Assembly: GCA_039602395.1 (NCBI GenBank) | Contig: JBCNJP010000017.1 | Span: 23,270,275-23,334,274 of the forward strand | DNA: 64,000 nucleotides | Source of the DNA: Deinandra increscens subsp. villosa | Taxonomy: Eukaryota > Streptophyta > Magnoliopsida > Asterales > Asteraceae | Direction of reading: 5' to 3' | Shown here: positions 23,436 to 35,200 of the stretch, piece after piece | Numbering within the stretch: the first letter of the stretch is position 1 | Layout of the letters: each line of letters begins with the position of its first letter | Notes under the pieces: generated by a model | The model's input: the letters and a program-made list of their open reading frames with translations, nothing else | Databases searched by the model: none | What the model was told of the DNA's origin: nothing | Position numbers and translations under genes: made by a program

Positions 23436-24821
23436 AATATGGTTTGTTAGTCGCCGCTTTCGTGCGTGACGATGTTTTTATGCAATTCTAGAGTTAGAGA
23501 GTTTTGATATCACGTTCAAATTGGAGGGGGAGGAACAGGACTCTTTTCATTCATGCCGATTCAATCAGGGGAGTCTGTTCCATATTTTTGTTCTTTTCTT
23601 TTTCATCTTATTTCTTTTGCATTTATTTATTTATTTTCTTTTTATTTTATTTTTTTATGCGTTGTTCCTCAGTTCACATTAGGGACAATGTGAGTTCAAG
23701 TGTGGGGATGGGGAGACTACGTGTCGTGTCTCGTTAGTTGAGTCAGTCTTAGTGTGTTTGTCTAAAGTCTGAGTCTAATTGTTTTTGAAAAAAAAAATGA
23801 AAAAATTGAAAAAAAATGTTTCTGATTAAATCTGCAGTTTATAATGGAAGATGATAGGTAAAACCGAGGATTGGTTGTCTGATTAAGGGCTTAAGTGATA
23901 AATATAATTAAGAGTTGAAAGCATTGTCGGTTAGTGATGTATTGCTAGGCCCAACTAACTTAGTAAAGCTTAATTATCCCATTGTGTTTAGTGTTGTATA
24001 AATATGTAATTAATCAGTCTGTTAGTGGGTTCCCATTTTAGGAGTGATAGGAATACTGAAACTGATGATTAGGAGGAAAGAGACCACTTTAGGCTAGATA
24101 CTTCTATGTCCTTAGAATAACCTGGCACACCAATGCGGTGGCGCTCCATTTTTTCATCATGAGCATATTAGGTAATAAATTGGTTAATACTTTTGGAGTG
24201 AAGGGGTAAAATACTCATGTACAAACTGAGGATGGTATCCCGTGGTGAGTGCCTCTGATGATGTCCTGGATCTCGCGGGTAAAATACTCACGTATGATTT
24301 TGGGGGATAACATCTCGCAAAAGAGTACCTCTGATGATGTTCGTTGGTAATCTTAGTTAAAATTGACCAATTAGAAAGAAAAGAAAAAATGTGAAAAAAA
24401 GAGAGGAAAAATATTGTAGATTAGAGAATAAATGCTCAAAGGTTTCACATTCCATCCAATTCCATCATTCTTTGGACATCTTTGTATCTGATTTAAAGGG
24501 GGTGGGAATAGTCAAAAAAGTTATATCTTTATTACCCTTTATTTGGACTGAATATGATTTGGGATTAGGTTGAACTTGATCTTTCTAGATTGGGACACAT
24601 AGGCAGACTGAAATATATTCGGTAAAGTATAAACACCTTGGGGGCTCAAAAGTTGGTGGTTGGGTTTAATCGGATCGAAATACCGATAATCGCAACCGGA
24701 ATGTAAATAGGCCAATTGAATTGAAATTGAAGAAATTAAAAGATTGGGAGCCAATTACTCAGGTAATGATTCCATTTACAGGTTTTTTTGGGGACGAAAA
24801 AAGGTTAAGTGGGGGGATATT
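23436..24821 (+). other. Athila 3' noncoding region and polypurine tract
   Basis: No gene is visible. GGGACAATGTGAGTTCAAG at about 23682, followed by TGTGGGGATGGGGAG, resembles a block I recall before the 3' end of many Athila elements. Two direct repeats of about 74 bp lie at 24203-24276 and 24277-24345 (GGGTAAAATACTCA...CTCTGATGATGT). The polypurine tract AAGTGGGGGGATAT (24807-24820) abuts the 3' LTR and would prime plus-strand synthesis. Confidence 0.75.
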
Positions 24822-26624
24822 TGAAGTGTTGCAAAACACAGGGGTTTTCTTTTACGTTTTTTGGGTCGTTTTGTGAGTCTTTTGAGTCATTTTAACTAGG
24901 TTTTTAGTTTTTTGTGATTTTAAGTGTCTTAATGTATGTTTCGTGTTGAATTTGCAGTTTTACTGCAGTTCCCGGGAGAAAACGAGCATTGGAAAAGAAC
25001 TGAGGAGTAAAAGAGACAAATGTGTTGGGAAATATGCACTAGGCGTATCACCTAGTGCTTCTGAAGATCCAGGCGATACGCGAGCTACATGAAAGTAAAA
25101 GGGGGTGCATTATACGTTGACCCGACTATTTTGTCGCCAAGCGGCCTCAGGCGTATCGCCTGCTGATCAAGGCTCCTCCAAGCGATACGCTTGGAGGGTA
25201 AAACTCCAGGAAACCCTAGAAATTCAATTATAAATACAACGTGAGGGTTCTAGTCAAATAACTTTAATTCTGACGTAACTCGGAGCCCTTGGAGACGATT
25301 CTGAAGCTGCTGATCGAGGAGGAATCCATCGGAGAGCTAGGTGCCAATCATTCAACACCGGTTTCGGTTTCTGGGTTCTTATTTGATCTTGATTATTCGT
25401 TTTTGTTATTAGACCAGATCATGTTCTTGACTGAATTTACTGTTAGTATTATGATCTCAGACATGTTAATTGTTCTTGGATAGTTCTATTGTACCACTTA
25501 GACCGTTTGATGATTAGTTAATATTTTTCGACTTTTCTTGATTATGAAGATTGTTTGATGTGTTGATAATCTATTGCAATCCCTTTAATTTTCTGTGATT
25601 GTTGCGTATGCATATTGCAATAAGGGTTTTCATTGTCAATTGGTGTTTGTGTTGCCTACGAATGTCTTTCGGGTTGGATAATGCATCTAAAGATGTTAGC
25701 TTTAGGGTTTTCATCTAAGGAATAGTTTAGGAAACGTCCCAAACTAGAACATTGATTGATAATTAGTATCTTGATTGTTATATTCTGCCTTGTTTAGAAC
25801 TTAAAAGGGGATAAACGTGTCAACTAGTTGGGTTGGTTAATTGTCTAGATCAGGATTGTCTCAAAAGGAAGTCCCCTAGATTAGTTAGTTAATTTGCTAG
25901 TTGTGACCTTCATAGTGGTTAAAGGTAGCTCATTTTGCCTTAAGGTGCCTTAGATTGATTTCGCGGGTGGTTAGGGTAACTGAATTGGGATATACTTAAA
26001 AGGTGAACCAATTGATCAAGTCGTATAATTATCGGTTAGGATGAACTTAAAAGGTGAACTAACAAATCATTGAGCGTTTTCCTACCATTAGGATTCTTAT
26101 CAATTACGTCCGGAGAGGATTCGGGGGCTCATAGGTTTTCTATAGGTTGCATCTTTAGATTCTGATTTGGTCATAATTGTCATAGTCAAGGGAAGTCGTT
26201 AGCATTAACTAGGATTCTAGGTCTAGGTGGTATTTTGCATCATATCTGGTTTTCGTCTCTAGGTTTTGAGTTGTTGGTTTATTTTTCATTTTTAGTAATT
26301 TCTATTTTTAGTAGTTTTATTTTTAGTAAGTTTTAATAATTTAGTTAATTTTACCTTAGTTAATTTTAGTTAATTTAATTAGTTAATTACTTATTCAAAA
26401 CAAAAACCAAATTTCACCAATTAATCAGGTAATTTATTTTTCTTAGTTAATTTTGTCTTTTTAGTGTCTCTAGGGTTCGACCTCGGTTTACCGATAGCTA
26501 TTCTACATTCGATAGGTTCGCTTGCCTGTTGAGTCGGTCTAGTTTTAGGTTAATTGGGTTTAATTTAGTGTGTCTAGGTCTAGGATAATTTAGTTTATCT
26601 TTATAGATCGATTTTTGCACATCA
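24822..26624 (+). mobile_element. 3' LTR of Athila
   Basis: The LTR is 1803 bp, mostly over 90% identical to the 5' LTR by eye. It keeps better motif units: 25041-25053, 25071-25082, the palindrome CAGGCGTATCGCCTG at 25148-25162 and CCAAGCGATACGCTTGG near 25178. TATA is at 25228-25236 and the shared end module at 26464-26526. A short duplication near 26040 (ACTTAAAAGGTGAAC) explains most of the length difference. ORF 25289-25483 is not a gene. Confidence 0.93.
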
Positions 26625-26742
26625 GATAATCTTCCAGTTGTAGCAACTTGGGAACTTTCTGATTCGTTCCAATTTCATTATCATAAATGATCAATGTTTG
26701 CATTGCATTGTGCATAGCAGCAAATGCTTGATAATTCGACAT
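26625..26742 (-). pseudogene. Start of Copia III gag
   Basis: On the minus strand an ATG at 26742-26740 opens a frame beginning MSNYQAFAAMHNAMQ and running, after an internal stretch, to LLQLEDY, where it meets the Athila insertion. It resumes at 13048 with HNWKQR. The join across GATAA shows that the element was inserted within a Copia gag of the UBN2 type. Confidence 0.8.
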
Positions 26743-27248
26743 GTTGGATTTTCTTGAAAACTATGCCAACGAACCAAACTATAGAACTGCGAACCAAAAA
26801 CAATCATACGAACCGAAGAAGTCAAAAAGAGTCAGCTCTGGTTGACCGACGAACCAAAACGTTTTTGATCAAACCGAGAAACCACTCAGCGAACCGGATA
26901 CTTTTAACAAACCGAAATTATCAGTGAACCGATGACTTGGGCGAACCGATAATGTTCAACGGACCAATGCCTCAACAGATCAATGTTGCGGTGTAACTGC
27001 TCCGAACCAACAAATAACTACCACGAACCAAAGGTTGATTATTGCCTAGCGAACCAACTGACGGAACAAAGACAAACTTCAATCAACGGACCAAAATTGT
27101 TTTGAATCTTTAACCAGCCAACCAATTCTCAGCGAACCGATGATGAAGATTCAAAGTGCGAACCAACACACTCTACCGGCAAACCGTGACATTCTTCCGG
27201 AGAATCAAACTCAAAATGACTGATTTTGAAGATTTTAGACGAATTGAA
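26743..27248 (-). repeat. Leader of Copia III with CGAACC(A/G)A motif array
   Basis: Between 26768 and 27175 the motif GAACC(A/G) occurs about twelve times exactly, with further one-base variants (GGACCAA, AAACCGA), spaced 15-50 bp. Nine to ten are preceded by C. The same half-site forms the palindromes in the LTR (GAACCATTGGTTCG, 27545-27560). No ORF runs through the region, so selection on a protein does not explain the repetition. Confidence 0.7.
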
Positions 27249-27672
27249 TGTAAATCACAGCAGTAAGCAAGAATAACACTCTAGTGAGAGAAAGTGGGTT
27301 GTCTTTCATTTTTCTTAATTTTGAGTGTTTCTGGTCTGAATAAGATTATTTTCTTATTGAAATCACCAGACTCAATTACAAAGCTCTCTCAGATTGTTTA
27401 TCACTCTAAAACTCTCTCAGCAATCACCCAGACGCATATGACAGATTTGACAGAAGTGTTATGTATTCTAACACATGTGAACTATTTATAGTTCATGCTG
27501 ACCAATGAACCATGGCTAGCAGCGAACCAATGATGGCTAGCAGCGAACCATTGGTTCGTTGCTCATGAACCATTGGTTTGGATCTTGGTTCGTTGACAGC
27601 TTTACAAGATTGTAACAACTAACTCGATACGTCTCTGATACATCTCACAAGACACATATTTATGTCCTAACA
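27249..27672 (-). mobile_element. 5' LTR of Copia III (inner boundary uncertain)
   Basis: The outer end GTCCTAACA at 27672 matches the CTCTAACA end of the left LTR. Palindromic GAACCATTGGTTCG-type units lie at about 27503-27590 and the TATA box (complement of CTATTTATA) at 27482-27490. The inner end may be at 27249 (TGTAAATC) or 27395 (TGTTTATC, which matches the start of the left LTR better). No clear tRNA primer site is next to either. Confidence 0.5.
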
Positions 27673-28770
27673 TGGCCTTGTGAGATGTTTGTGTTAAACG
27701 AAGAGTTTTATATTATAAAACATAAACTAGTGGATAAAGCTGGTTGATTAAATAGTTATATAAACCGATTTAAACGTGGAACTTTTTTGGAAAACTAATC
27801 TGTTAAAAGAGGCCACGTGGCCATATCTGGCCGAGGTTCATACGACCCTATCAGGCGGGAACTGTTTTTGTTGATAGAGAACATAGATTGTATTGATGCC
27901 GGATGACATACGACTGTATTCTGTCAAACTCATACGACACCATTTCTGAGATGCCATATGACCTGGGTAATGATTTGGGCTAGAACCGGTTACCCCTATG
28001 GTTGTACGAATCGAACTAGGGATACGAATGTGGACCGTATGCCCGGGATTTCATTCAACGGGATGCACTGTCCGATCAGAATGGTTGAATGAGTGGAAAT
28101 ATATATTATTTGGTATTGTTTGAGTTAATTAGAATTAGCGGGATATTAAAATGTATATTCTATTTATGTGATTAGGTAGATGATTATTTGCTTGAGGAAA
28201 CTACCTCGATGTTTAGCCAGATCTTTGTGTACAGGAGGATTCCCATTGTTATATTGCAGTCAAGGTGAGATCGTGAGCCCTTCCCATTTTTATATGTTTT
28301 GGGGCTGTATACTAGTTGTGTTTAACTATTTTTATAATTTGATAATGTGTTGGGATGTTAAATCAGTTGTGGGTTTTGTATTGCTAGTAATTAGGGTCAT
28401 TGTCTTGCCTCGAGGCAAATATGTTTAGAAATATCTATACCAGATAGCGGTGCTCATAGTTGTGTGCTTTTGGTTTAAAGTTGTTTATATGATATATATG
28501 TAAGTGTGATAACGTGATGGATAGCCCTAGAAACATCCTTGTTGCTCACGAGCAAGATTTGACTGGCATGAACCACATGTTTAACTTGCACATTGATCAC
28601 TTTTTATGGTTTCAAGTCACTGGCCACTACTCACCAACAATATAGATGTTGACGTTTTTAGCTCATTATACAGGTAAGTGATTTATAGGGTCAGACGTTC
28701 CTGGGTACACGGGAAAAAGGGTCTTGACAGGGTTATTGGTGTAACAACAAGTGATTTTTTAAGAAGGTGA
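27673..28770 (+). other. Chromovirus-like LTR fragment with CATACGAC motifs
   Basis: TTAAACGAAGAGTT at about 27693 matches 5293. CATACGAC or close variants occur about six times between 27840 and 28050, followed by TATA-like AATATATATTA at 28098-28108. The stretch AAGGTGAGATCGTGAGCCC at about 28263 recalls composite Tekay LTRs. No coding sequence was seen. The boundaries are unknown. Confidence 0.3.
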
Positions 28771-29338
28771 TCTTTAATGTCATTGGAATGGAAGGAGAAT
28801 TGGATGAGAGAAAACGAGACAAGCATTCATTGAGGGGTAGAATATGTAGATGAGAAACTTACCTTGTAACTGCATATAATATGGAGAATACGTATGTATG
28901 TAATTTTTAGGCCCATCATCAATATGTCAGGCAGAAGAAAATCCTAGATATCAATCAAAATCTTGAGGATAGGATATAAATAGTGAATGCAGAAGAAAAT
29001 TTTAGGTTTTCGATTAAAATTTCGAGGCTAGGATATAAATTTACCCTATATACAAAAAGCAATGAATATACCATGTCTAACATGTGTTGTACAATTTCTC
29101 TAGCATGTATTACAAGTTTATAAACTTTTATGGGTACAAACCATTTAAAGTGTGGTTGAAATACGATTTGCGATTTAAATGTCCACTCTATCATACAATA
29201 TCTGATCTCTCTACACGTCTTTCCTCTCATTCCAGTCTCCCTCATCACCTCAACCCATGCCTCCCACTTCCGACCCCCATCTAATGCCATGTTTCAAGTT
29301 CTAGGACAACCTGTGATTTTCTTCTGTCTCTCTTCATT
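28771..29338. other. Interval without recognisable content
   Basis: AT-rich, with two near-copies of a GCAGAAGAAAATnnTAG...AGGATATAAAT stretch (28929-28980 and 28987-29040). An ORF on the minus strand (28955-29290) starts with a gene-like 30 residues but has no recognisable domain. Confidence 0.4.
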
Positions 29339-29349
29339 CTCTCTCTCTC

Positions 29350-29404
<55 letters not shown>

Positions 29405-29410
29405 CTCTCT
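29339..29410. repeat. (CT)n and (CTAT)n microsatellite
   Basis: About 72 bp of CT dinucleotides turning into CTAT tetranucleotides at the end. CT tracts are common in plant promoters and 5' leaders. Confidence 0.95.
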
Positions 29411-29588
29411 AGGGCACGCACCAATGTAACTCCGATCCACCATCGGGCATGGCACCTCCAATCCACCATCCAGCGTGGCAGCATCAGCTCTGCCATCAAA
29501 CAGAGTACGAATTTACGGCCTCTCTCACGCACTAATTGGGACTAGGCCAGAACTTGCGACTTTATTGTTGGTCTCTGTTTGATTTAAG

Positions 29589-29966
29589 GTGAGTTTTGAA
29601 TTGTTGAATTCATCCTTTGGCATCTTTCTTTCGATTAATTTCTCATTGTTCTTTTGTCCTTCTTACAGTTGGAAAACATTGGGGGTGTGGTATAAGAAAC
29701 CAGGTTTTATAATGTATGTGTGCTGTTTGATTGATTCAAGTGAAATCTTAAATCAATTTAATCGATTTGTTGAGCAAAACCTTCAAGCGATTCAAGTGAG
29801 GGACATGAACGAGTCTTTACAGGTCGACCTAATTCGAGAACGAGTAAAGCGGTTGTTTGCATGTTTTTTTCTATTTTATTTGATAAACCCTAATTATGAC
29901 CCAAAACGGTTTTGTTTTTTTTGCTTTGGACCAACTCAGAAAGAAGAACTGAGACGATATAATTGA
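29589..29966 (+). other. Unidentified ORF, possible gene fragment
   Basis: The open frame spans 125 codons but likely mixes exon and intron. GTGAGTTTTG at 29588 is a good donor and TTCTTACAG at about 29662 a good acceptor. The stretch from about 29726 to 29850 encodes a charged, helical segment (LNQFNRFVEQNLQAIQV and following). No family was recognised. It may be a leftover of a host gene whose 5' leader contained the CT repeat. Confidence 0.25.
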
Positions 29967-30104
29967 GAATCAATTATATTTCGAAGGCCTCTGAGAGAAA
30001 AGGAACAAACATAGCAACCCTCAAATATCAAGGTAAATGTGATAACAATACACAATAACAACATACATACGCTCTGATCATAGCTATATAAATAAACTAT
30101 ATCA

Positions 30105-30216
30105 ATCAGTTGACATGCATACTCCTACATACTCTTTGGGGCTAATTTATAAAATAAATCAATTAGTTGACATGCATACTCTTATACTCTTTAAGGTTGA
30201 TTTCATACCAAATTTA
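30105..30216. repeat. Two direct repeats around AGTTGACATGCATACTC
   Basis: The segment ATCAGTTGACATGCATACTC...ACTCTTT at about 30105 is repeated at about 30162, separated by an A/T-rich spacer. Apart from this and the hairpin at 30303, the interval 29967-30302 holds nothing recognisable. Confidence 0.6.
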
Positions 30217-30302
30217 TTACAATTACAATATAACTTTATCCTTTGTTTCTTTTAACATGATCACATCATCTATTTAAGGTTACAATTAATAATAAACGAG
30301 TT

Positions 30303-30334
30303 GGTGGCCCGCCCGCGCCTTGCGGCGGGCCACC
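30303..30334. repeat. Perfect 11-bp GC-rich hairpin
   Basis: GGTGGCCCGCC and GGCGGGCCACC flank a 10-base loop. It stands out in AT-rich surroundings. The core resembles the stem-loop near the 3' end of plant Helitrons, but no CTRR terminus was found on either side. Confidence 0.8.
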
Positions 30335-31446
30335 GTGTCAGAATGGATATGAATCGATCACAATAACTCATATTTCCTTTTGATTAAGATTAAAAGTTAC
30401 TATTAGTTAAAGTAGGGGAAAATTAATTAGATTAGGTGAAAAACACAAACAAAAGACATATAAATGTGCATTAGAGGAAGGATGTTACTATACTAGAAGA
30501 AGGATAATGTTGTACAACTCCACCCAGAAAAACAAACATCATTTCTTTCTTTCTTACACTTCTTTTTCAAACTAAATACAAAGAATCATGATGAGATCAT
30601 ATAGAACACAAATTTTGTAACAAAAAGCATATTGCTCTTTAACTGTTGGAATATAGTAATGTTATTTCAATTTAGTCACCGCCTCACCGGCCACAGGCCA
30701 ACCGCACCGACGGTCACATTAAATTTGTCTTAACCACTAACCTGCAAAATCAGCTTATGAACTATTAATTTCGCTTAGACCTGAACAAATGGGATCCTCA
30801 TAATAAGAGAAAATTTTCTCCTTCACCATTCCCCTATTTTTAAAAAAACTTTTTGAAGGCAATGACAACTGCAGAATCGGTAGCTGCTACTCATTTATCA
30901 AATGTGGCAAATCACATAAAGCAATCAAACAGTAGAGCAGGCCAATCACCCAAATTTAGCAAATCTCATCACACAATATGCGACTTAAATTAATAAGTTG
31001 GAGGATGAGATCATAGGGAAGGGCATATTAAAGCATGATGACAACCTTAATTTTTAAAGCTGTTGTTTTTCATATGAAAATAAATGGCTCAGATCTGAGG
31101 GTTGCGATAAACGGCTTGCCCTCACCAGAAAAAAAAATCATCGCCATATGAAGCTGCTTATCGTGACAAAGGCTCAGACTAGTCTTGGCTTATTATAATA
31201 GCCAAGAAAATCAAATCACCAACTAAACCCATAATCAGTAACCATCAGACCGATCAAGCAACAGAAAAAGTGTAAGAATACCAACACAAACTAATACTCC
31301 AATATGTAAATACCAGATGCATCAAGCATAACCATATACCATACTTTACAACCTAAATTGCACCTCAACCATGATGAGTTGCTCATGTCAATAAATCAGA
31401 AAATGGAGTAATACAAACATAAACTCAGCTGTAAAAATACAAAGGA
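30335..31446. other. Interval without recognisable genes
   Basis: AT-rich sequence with no long ORF and no match to the other elements in the window. GGCTCAGATCTGAGGG at about 31087 is an early, partial member of the repeat family that follows. Confidence 0.5.
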
Positions 31447-31625
31447 GGCTCAGATCTATGAAGAATCATCGTCACAGCCTAAAATACAAGTGAGGCTCAG
31501 ATCTGTGTAGATTTAATCATCACGGCCATAGATGAAGGCGTCCAAAAATACAAACCCATTTATAAAACACGAAGTAGGCTCAGATCTGTGAAGAACAATC
31601 ATCAAAGCCATAAATAGAGCCGATT
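31447..31625. repeat. Three dispersed GGCTCAGATCTGTG repeats
   Basis: GGCTCAGATCT(A/G)TG followed by an AATCATC(A/G) and a GCC(A/T) block occurs at about 31448, 31493 and 31571, with spacing of 45-80 bp. The repeated block is about 40 bp and imperfect. Function unknown. Confidence 0.65.
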
Positions 31626-31654
31626 TCAAGCAGAAACAAATTACTAGTCATATT

Positions 31655-32071
31655 TCAAGTAAAATCGTAAATAGAACCATCAAATAGCAACGACAACAGC
31701 GTAGCCACCAAGTACCACCACACACCGTCGATGACGGCAGGTAAGCGTGCTCTGAAGGCGATGGCGATAGCTCTGCCAGAAGATGGAGATGGTCGTCTAT
31801 AATAGAACACCCACAACCGCCGCTTCAACGTTAAGACATACGATCGAAAAATTAAGTACCACCACACACCGTCAACGACGGAAGGTAAGCGTGCTCTCAA
31901 GACGACGGCGATAGCTCCGCCAGGAGATGGAGGTGGTTGTTTACGATAGAACACCCACAACCGCCGCTTCAACGTCAAGACATGTGGTCGGAAATTAGAA
32001 CCGCAGTGAATGATGGAGCAACGGTCATCTGCTAAAGCACCGTCAACAGAGCCAAGTGAGACAAACAACAA
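31655..32071 (-). other. ORF with an internal 48-codon duplication, unidentified
   Basis: A 138-codon frame on the minus strand. Its middle consists of two copies of a 48-residue unit containing LTLKRRLWVFY and a GVWWYL end, because the DNA carries two 144-bp tandem units (31710-31853 and 31854-31997). No known domain was recognised. It may be chance coding of a repeat. From 32072 to 32256 no further feature was seen. Confidence 0.25.
31710..31997. repeat. Tandem 144-bp duplication
   Basis: The unit at 31710-31853 is repeated at 31854-31997, roughly 85% identical by eye, starting AAGTACCACCACACACCGTC. The length is a multiple of three, so the reading frame is preserved. Confidence 0.85.
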
Positions 32072-32256
32072 AGCTTAAGAGCATTCAAAACACCGTCACC
32101 AGAACTTAAGGGCTCCATTCATGACGGAGAGACAGAGAAATGTTACTGACTGAGAGACAGTGAAATATGACATAGAAAAAACCCAAAGCGTATAAGAGAA
32201 GCCAGTGTCAAATCCACCGCCCACAAATAAAAAAATTAAAAAGAAAAGAAAAATAA

Positions 32257-35200
32257 TGTGACGCCCAGCCCCTTACGGGCCGACGCCACGTCGTTGGATT
32301 TACTCATCAACACATGATTTAATCAGAGATCACAAAACTAGGGAAATAAAACTTTTATGTATTAACAACGATGATTCTTACAGCGGAAGCATAAACGTAA
32401 CATACGATATATTAAAAAATATAGTAAACTAAACGTAAGATAATTTATTCCAGCCACCAGCGTCTCCACCTAGAGCGTAATCGCAACTTGGCCCATAGGT
32501 GCATCAGAACCTAGCATACATACTTTTAAAAGGTCAGCTTACGCTGATGAGTTATACTGTTTAGTTCAAAAACCGTTAAGTGTTTACCTGGTTTTTATAA
32601 CACATATATATCACAGATAAATTCTAACATATAATTACTATGATAATATATCCTATTATCTTAACCATGACCCTAGACTAAACTTTCTAGGTCACTATAT
32701 TTAACCAACTATTTTGGTTCTCCATGAAGAGTCCGCCCACCACTGCACACTCTGTCCCATCTCGAAGGATAGTTATTACAATGGCCCAATGCAGCTCCAT
32801 CCATACACGGTTCCCTAAGCCACTATGGGGAAGTAGCGTCTCTTCATTCTTCATCTCCTTCGAAAGGTTCGCCCGCTACTGCAATCGTCATCCTAACTTG
32901 TCGTAAGATAGCTTTTGCGATGTCCGACTGTCGCTCCGTCCGTACACGGTTCCCTAAGCCACCACTATGGGGAAGCAGTGACCCTTAGTCTTCAGTAGCA
33001 ACACAAGCTCTAACTCTAATAAGTCATATTAGCAACTCATTCTTTAACTCTATTAGGTTCTAGTAGCAACTCATGCTTTAATTCTATTAGGTCATTTTCT
33101 CGTCTTAATGACTAAATCTCTAATCATGTATACTACCTACTCCTAGTTAAATAACCAGATGCTTTAGGTTTGTTATTAAACAGTTATAAGGCATTCATAT
33201 ACTGCAACAAATGGACATCCCCCAATTTACCTAGGTGTATGTATACAGGATGTACCAGCGGCGTATTCTCCACACTTTCGATATACCAGGTAACTTATAT
33301 TACTATGTATATATATAGGATGTACCAGCGGCTTATCCACCATATATTAATACAAGCAAATGCACCACATGTTCTCATATAATCATACATATTCACTATA
33401 CGTTTACTAACAATTCCCTCGTCACTTAGCTACCTATTTTCAAAGCAAGTATATACACGTCACATTATAATCAACATAATTGCTTAACACGTATAAGCAA
33501 TTCAATAACAATTTCATCATATAATATGTATATATCAAGTCACATTTTTCTTGAATATATTTTCACAAATATTGTATGTATACCAGCCCGAAAACATTTA
33601 AAACATTTAAAAGTGGGCTTGTAGAAACTCACCTTATCTCTTTATTCGTTTACTTGGGCGGAATCTCTGTTATAGTCCACAATTAACCTAATCACGTATC
33701 GGATTGCATTAATGCAATGTTACTATAAACAATACTTATGTTTATTTATACCTTATTATCTTAATAATATTTTATTAGGGGTTATCTCTTTTGAGGTTAA
33801 AATGACCAAAATGCCCTTATAGGCATAATAACCTTTTTATTGATAATATGAAAACGCGCATTCCTATAAGTAGACGCTCACCCCGGGATCGTCCAGTGAG
33901 GTATGCCAGGTCCCATTGGGATTTATGCGATACCCCCGATTTGCCAGAACCCCCAGTGTACAGGCAGACGCCTACCCTTCTGGTCCGCACGAACTTCTAA
34001 ATATCTGATTAACTCGGTATCTTTAATACTTTATTATTTATCCATTTTAAACTCATATATACTTATTATATATATAAATATGTTATAAGACCAAAAATCA
34101 AGCACCCATACCCTCCGGATTATTTTATATTAATTAATCATATTTGGAAACCCTAATTTCACGTATTTCTCATTTTATTATCTAAACTCATTTTCTTTTC
34201 AAACCAACTTAGGGTATTATCCATTATAACATTTTATAATATGCTTTAAAATACCAAAGCTTATTTCGACACCGCTTACTCAACGTTATGAAAAATTGAA
34301 AACCCTAATTTGACCCGTTAACAAAACCTTTACCAAACCTTTTCCAATTGTGAAATAAACTTAGGGCTTTCTTAAAACACATTATTTTAGGATTACCTAC
34401 AAAATTTCAGACCTTAATTCCTACCCGATCATTTGATTTTATCAAAACAAGCTCAAGAACCCTAATTTTAGCATAGTTTTAAAAAAAAAAGAAAAAAAGA
34501 GATCGATTTAGCCAAAACTAAGAGAGGCTATTTAGACCTTACCTAAGTATTTCAGAAATTCAGCTTCAAAGTCCTCCTGGATTGCTCGAATTTGGCTGAT
34601 GAACTTTCTGGGTTTTTTAGGGTTTTTTATGAAGAAATCAGAGGAATTGGTGATGAATTTGGTGTTGTTTGATCCGCTTTTTATAGGGGAAAGGGGTGTC
34701 TGGGTCATATAACACGTATAGGGTCGACTAATCCGTTAAAAACGACATCTAGAGATGCCAATCTTGAGGAACAAGCTGGAAACGTGGCTGAAAAACGATC
34801 TAAACTCATTTCTGCATAGATAGGAGGGTCGCATATCGCGAATTTTGTAGGGTCATGGCTCGCGATACGCGAGCCACACATATCTGGCCAGAATTTGGTT
34901 TTTGGCAATTTCAGCCCTTCTACTTAGGTTTAATGCATTTCTAGCCCCTACACATTTATCTTTTATCATTTTATGTACCAAAACATTATGGAACATATTT
35001 CTAACAATTTATAAGGTTTCTAAGCCTCGGGATTCGTATGATAACATATATATATACATTTATATATATTTTCTTAATTATTTGCTAATTTATGTTTTAG
35101 CCCCTCAAACTTTACAATACTTATCATTTCATGTTATGAATCATATTAGGATATATTTTTACTAATTTATAAGCCTCGGGATACTTATAATGTGTATAAT

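Larger units (their letters stand above)
13049..26624 (+). mobile_element. Complete Athila-type Gypsy element (13.6 kb) with env-like ORF
   Basis: Two LTRs (13049-14821 and 24822-26624) begin TGATGTG/TGAAGTG and end GCACATCA. A perfect target duplication GATAA is at 13044-13048 and 26625-26629. The order is LTR, tRNA-Asp primer site, gag, protease, reverse transcriptase with RNase H, integrase, a long spacer, an env-like ORF, a polypurine tract and the second LTR. This order, the tRNA-Asp site and the ATHILA-ORF-like third gene define the Athila lineage. It sits inside the gag of Copia III, so it is younger than that element. Stops and frameshifts in every gene make it non-autonomous now. Confidence 0.93.
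7204..27672 (-). mobile_element. Copia III: gag-only Copia element split by Athila
   Basis: On the minus strand the order is an LTR (ending at 27672), a motif-rich leader, gag (start codon at 26742-26740), the Athila insertion (13049-26624), the rest of gag (13043 to about 9215), a noncoding 3' region with purine-tract motifs, and the second LTR (7204-7469). Protease, integrase, reverse transcriptase and RNase H are all absent from the 1.7 kb between gag and the 3' LTR, so the element could only have moved with enzymes supplied by a relative. A two-knuckle gag with a long coiled coil suggests the Sirevirus lineage. No target duplication was found (CCACT against TGGCC). The bounds are therefore less secure than those of Athila. 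Confidence 0.6.

Noticed and set aside
30290..30350. Helitron 3' terminus
   Set aside because: The hairpin is right in shape, but no CTRR end lies within 20 bp on either side and no 5' TC end was found.
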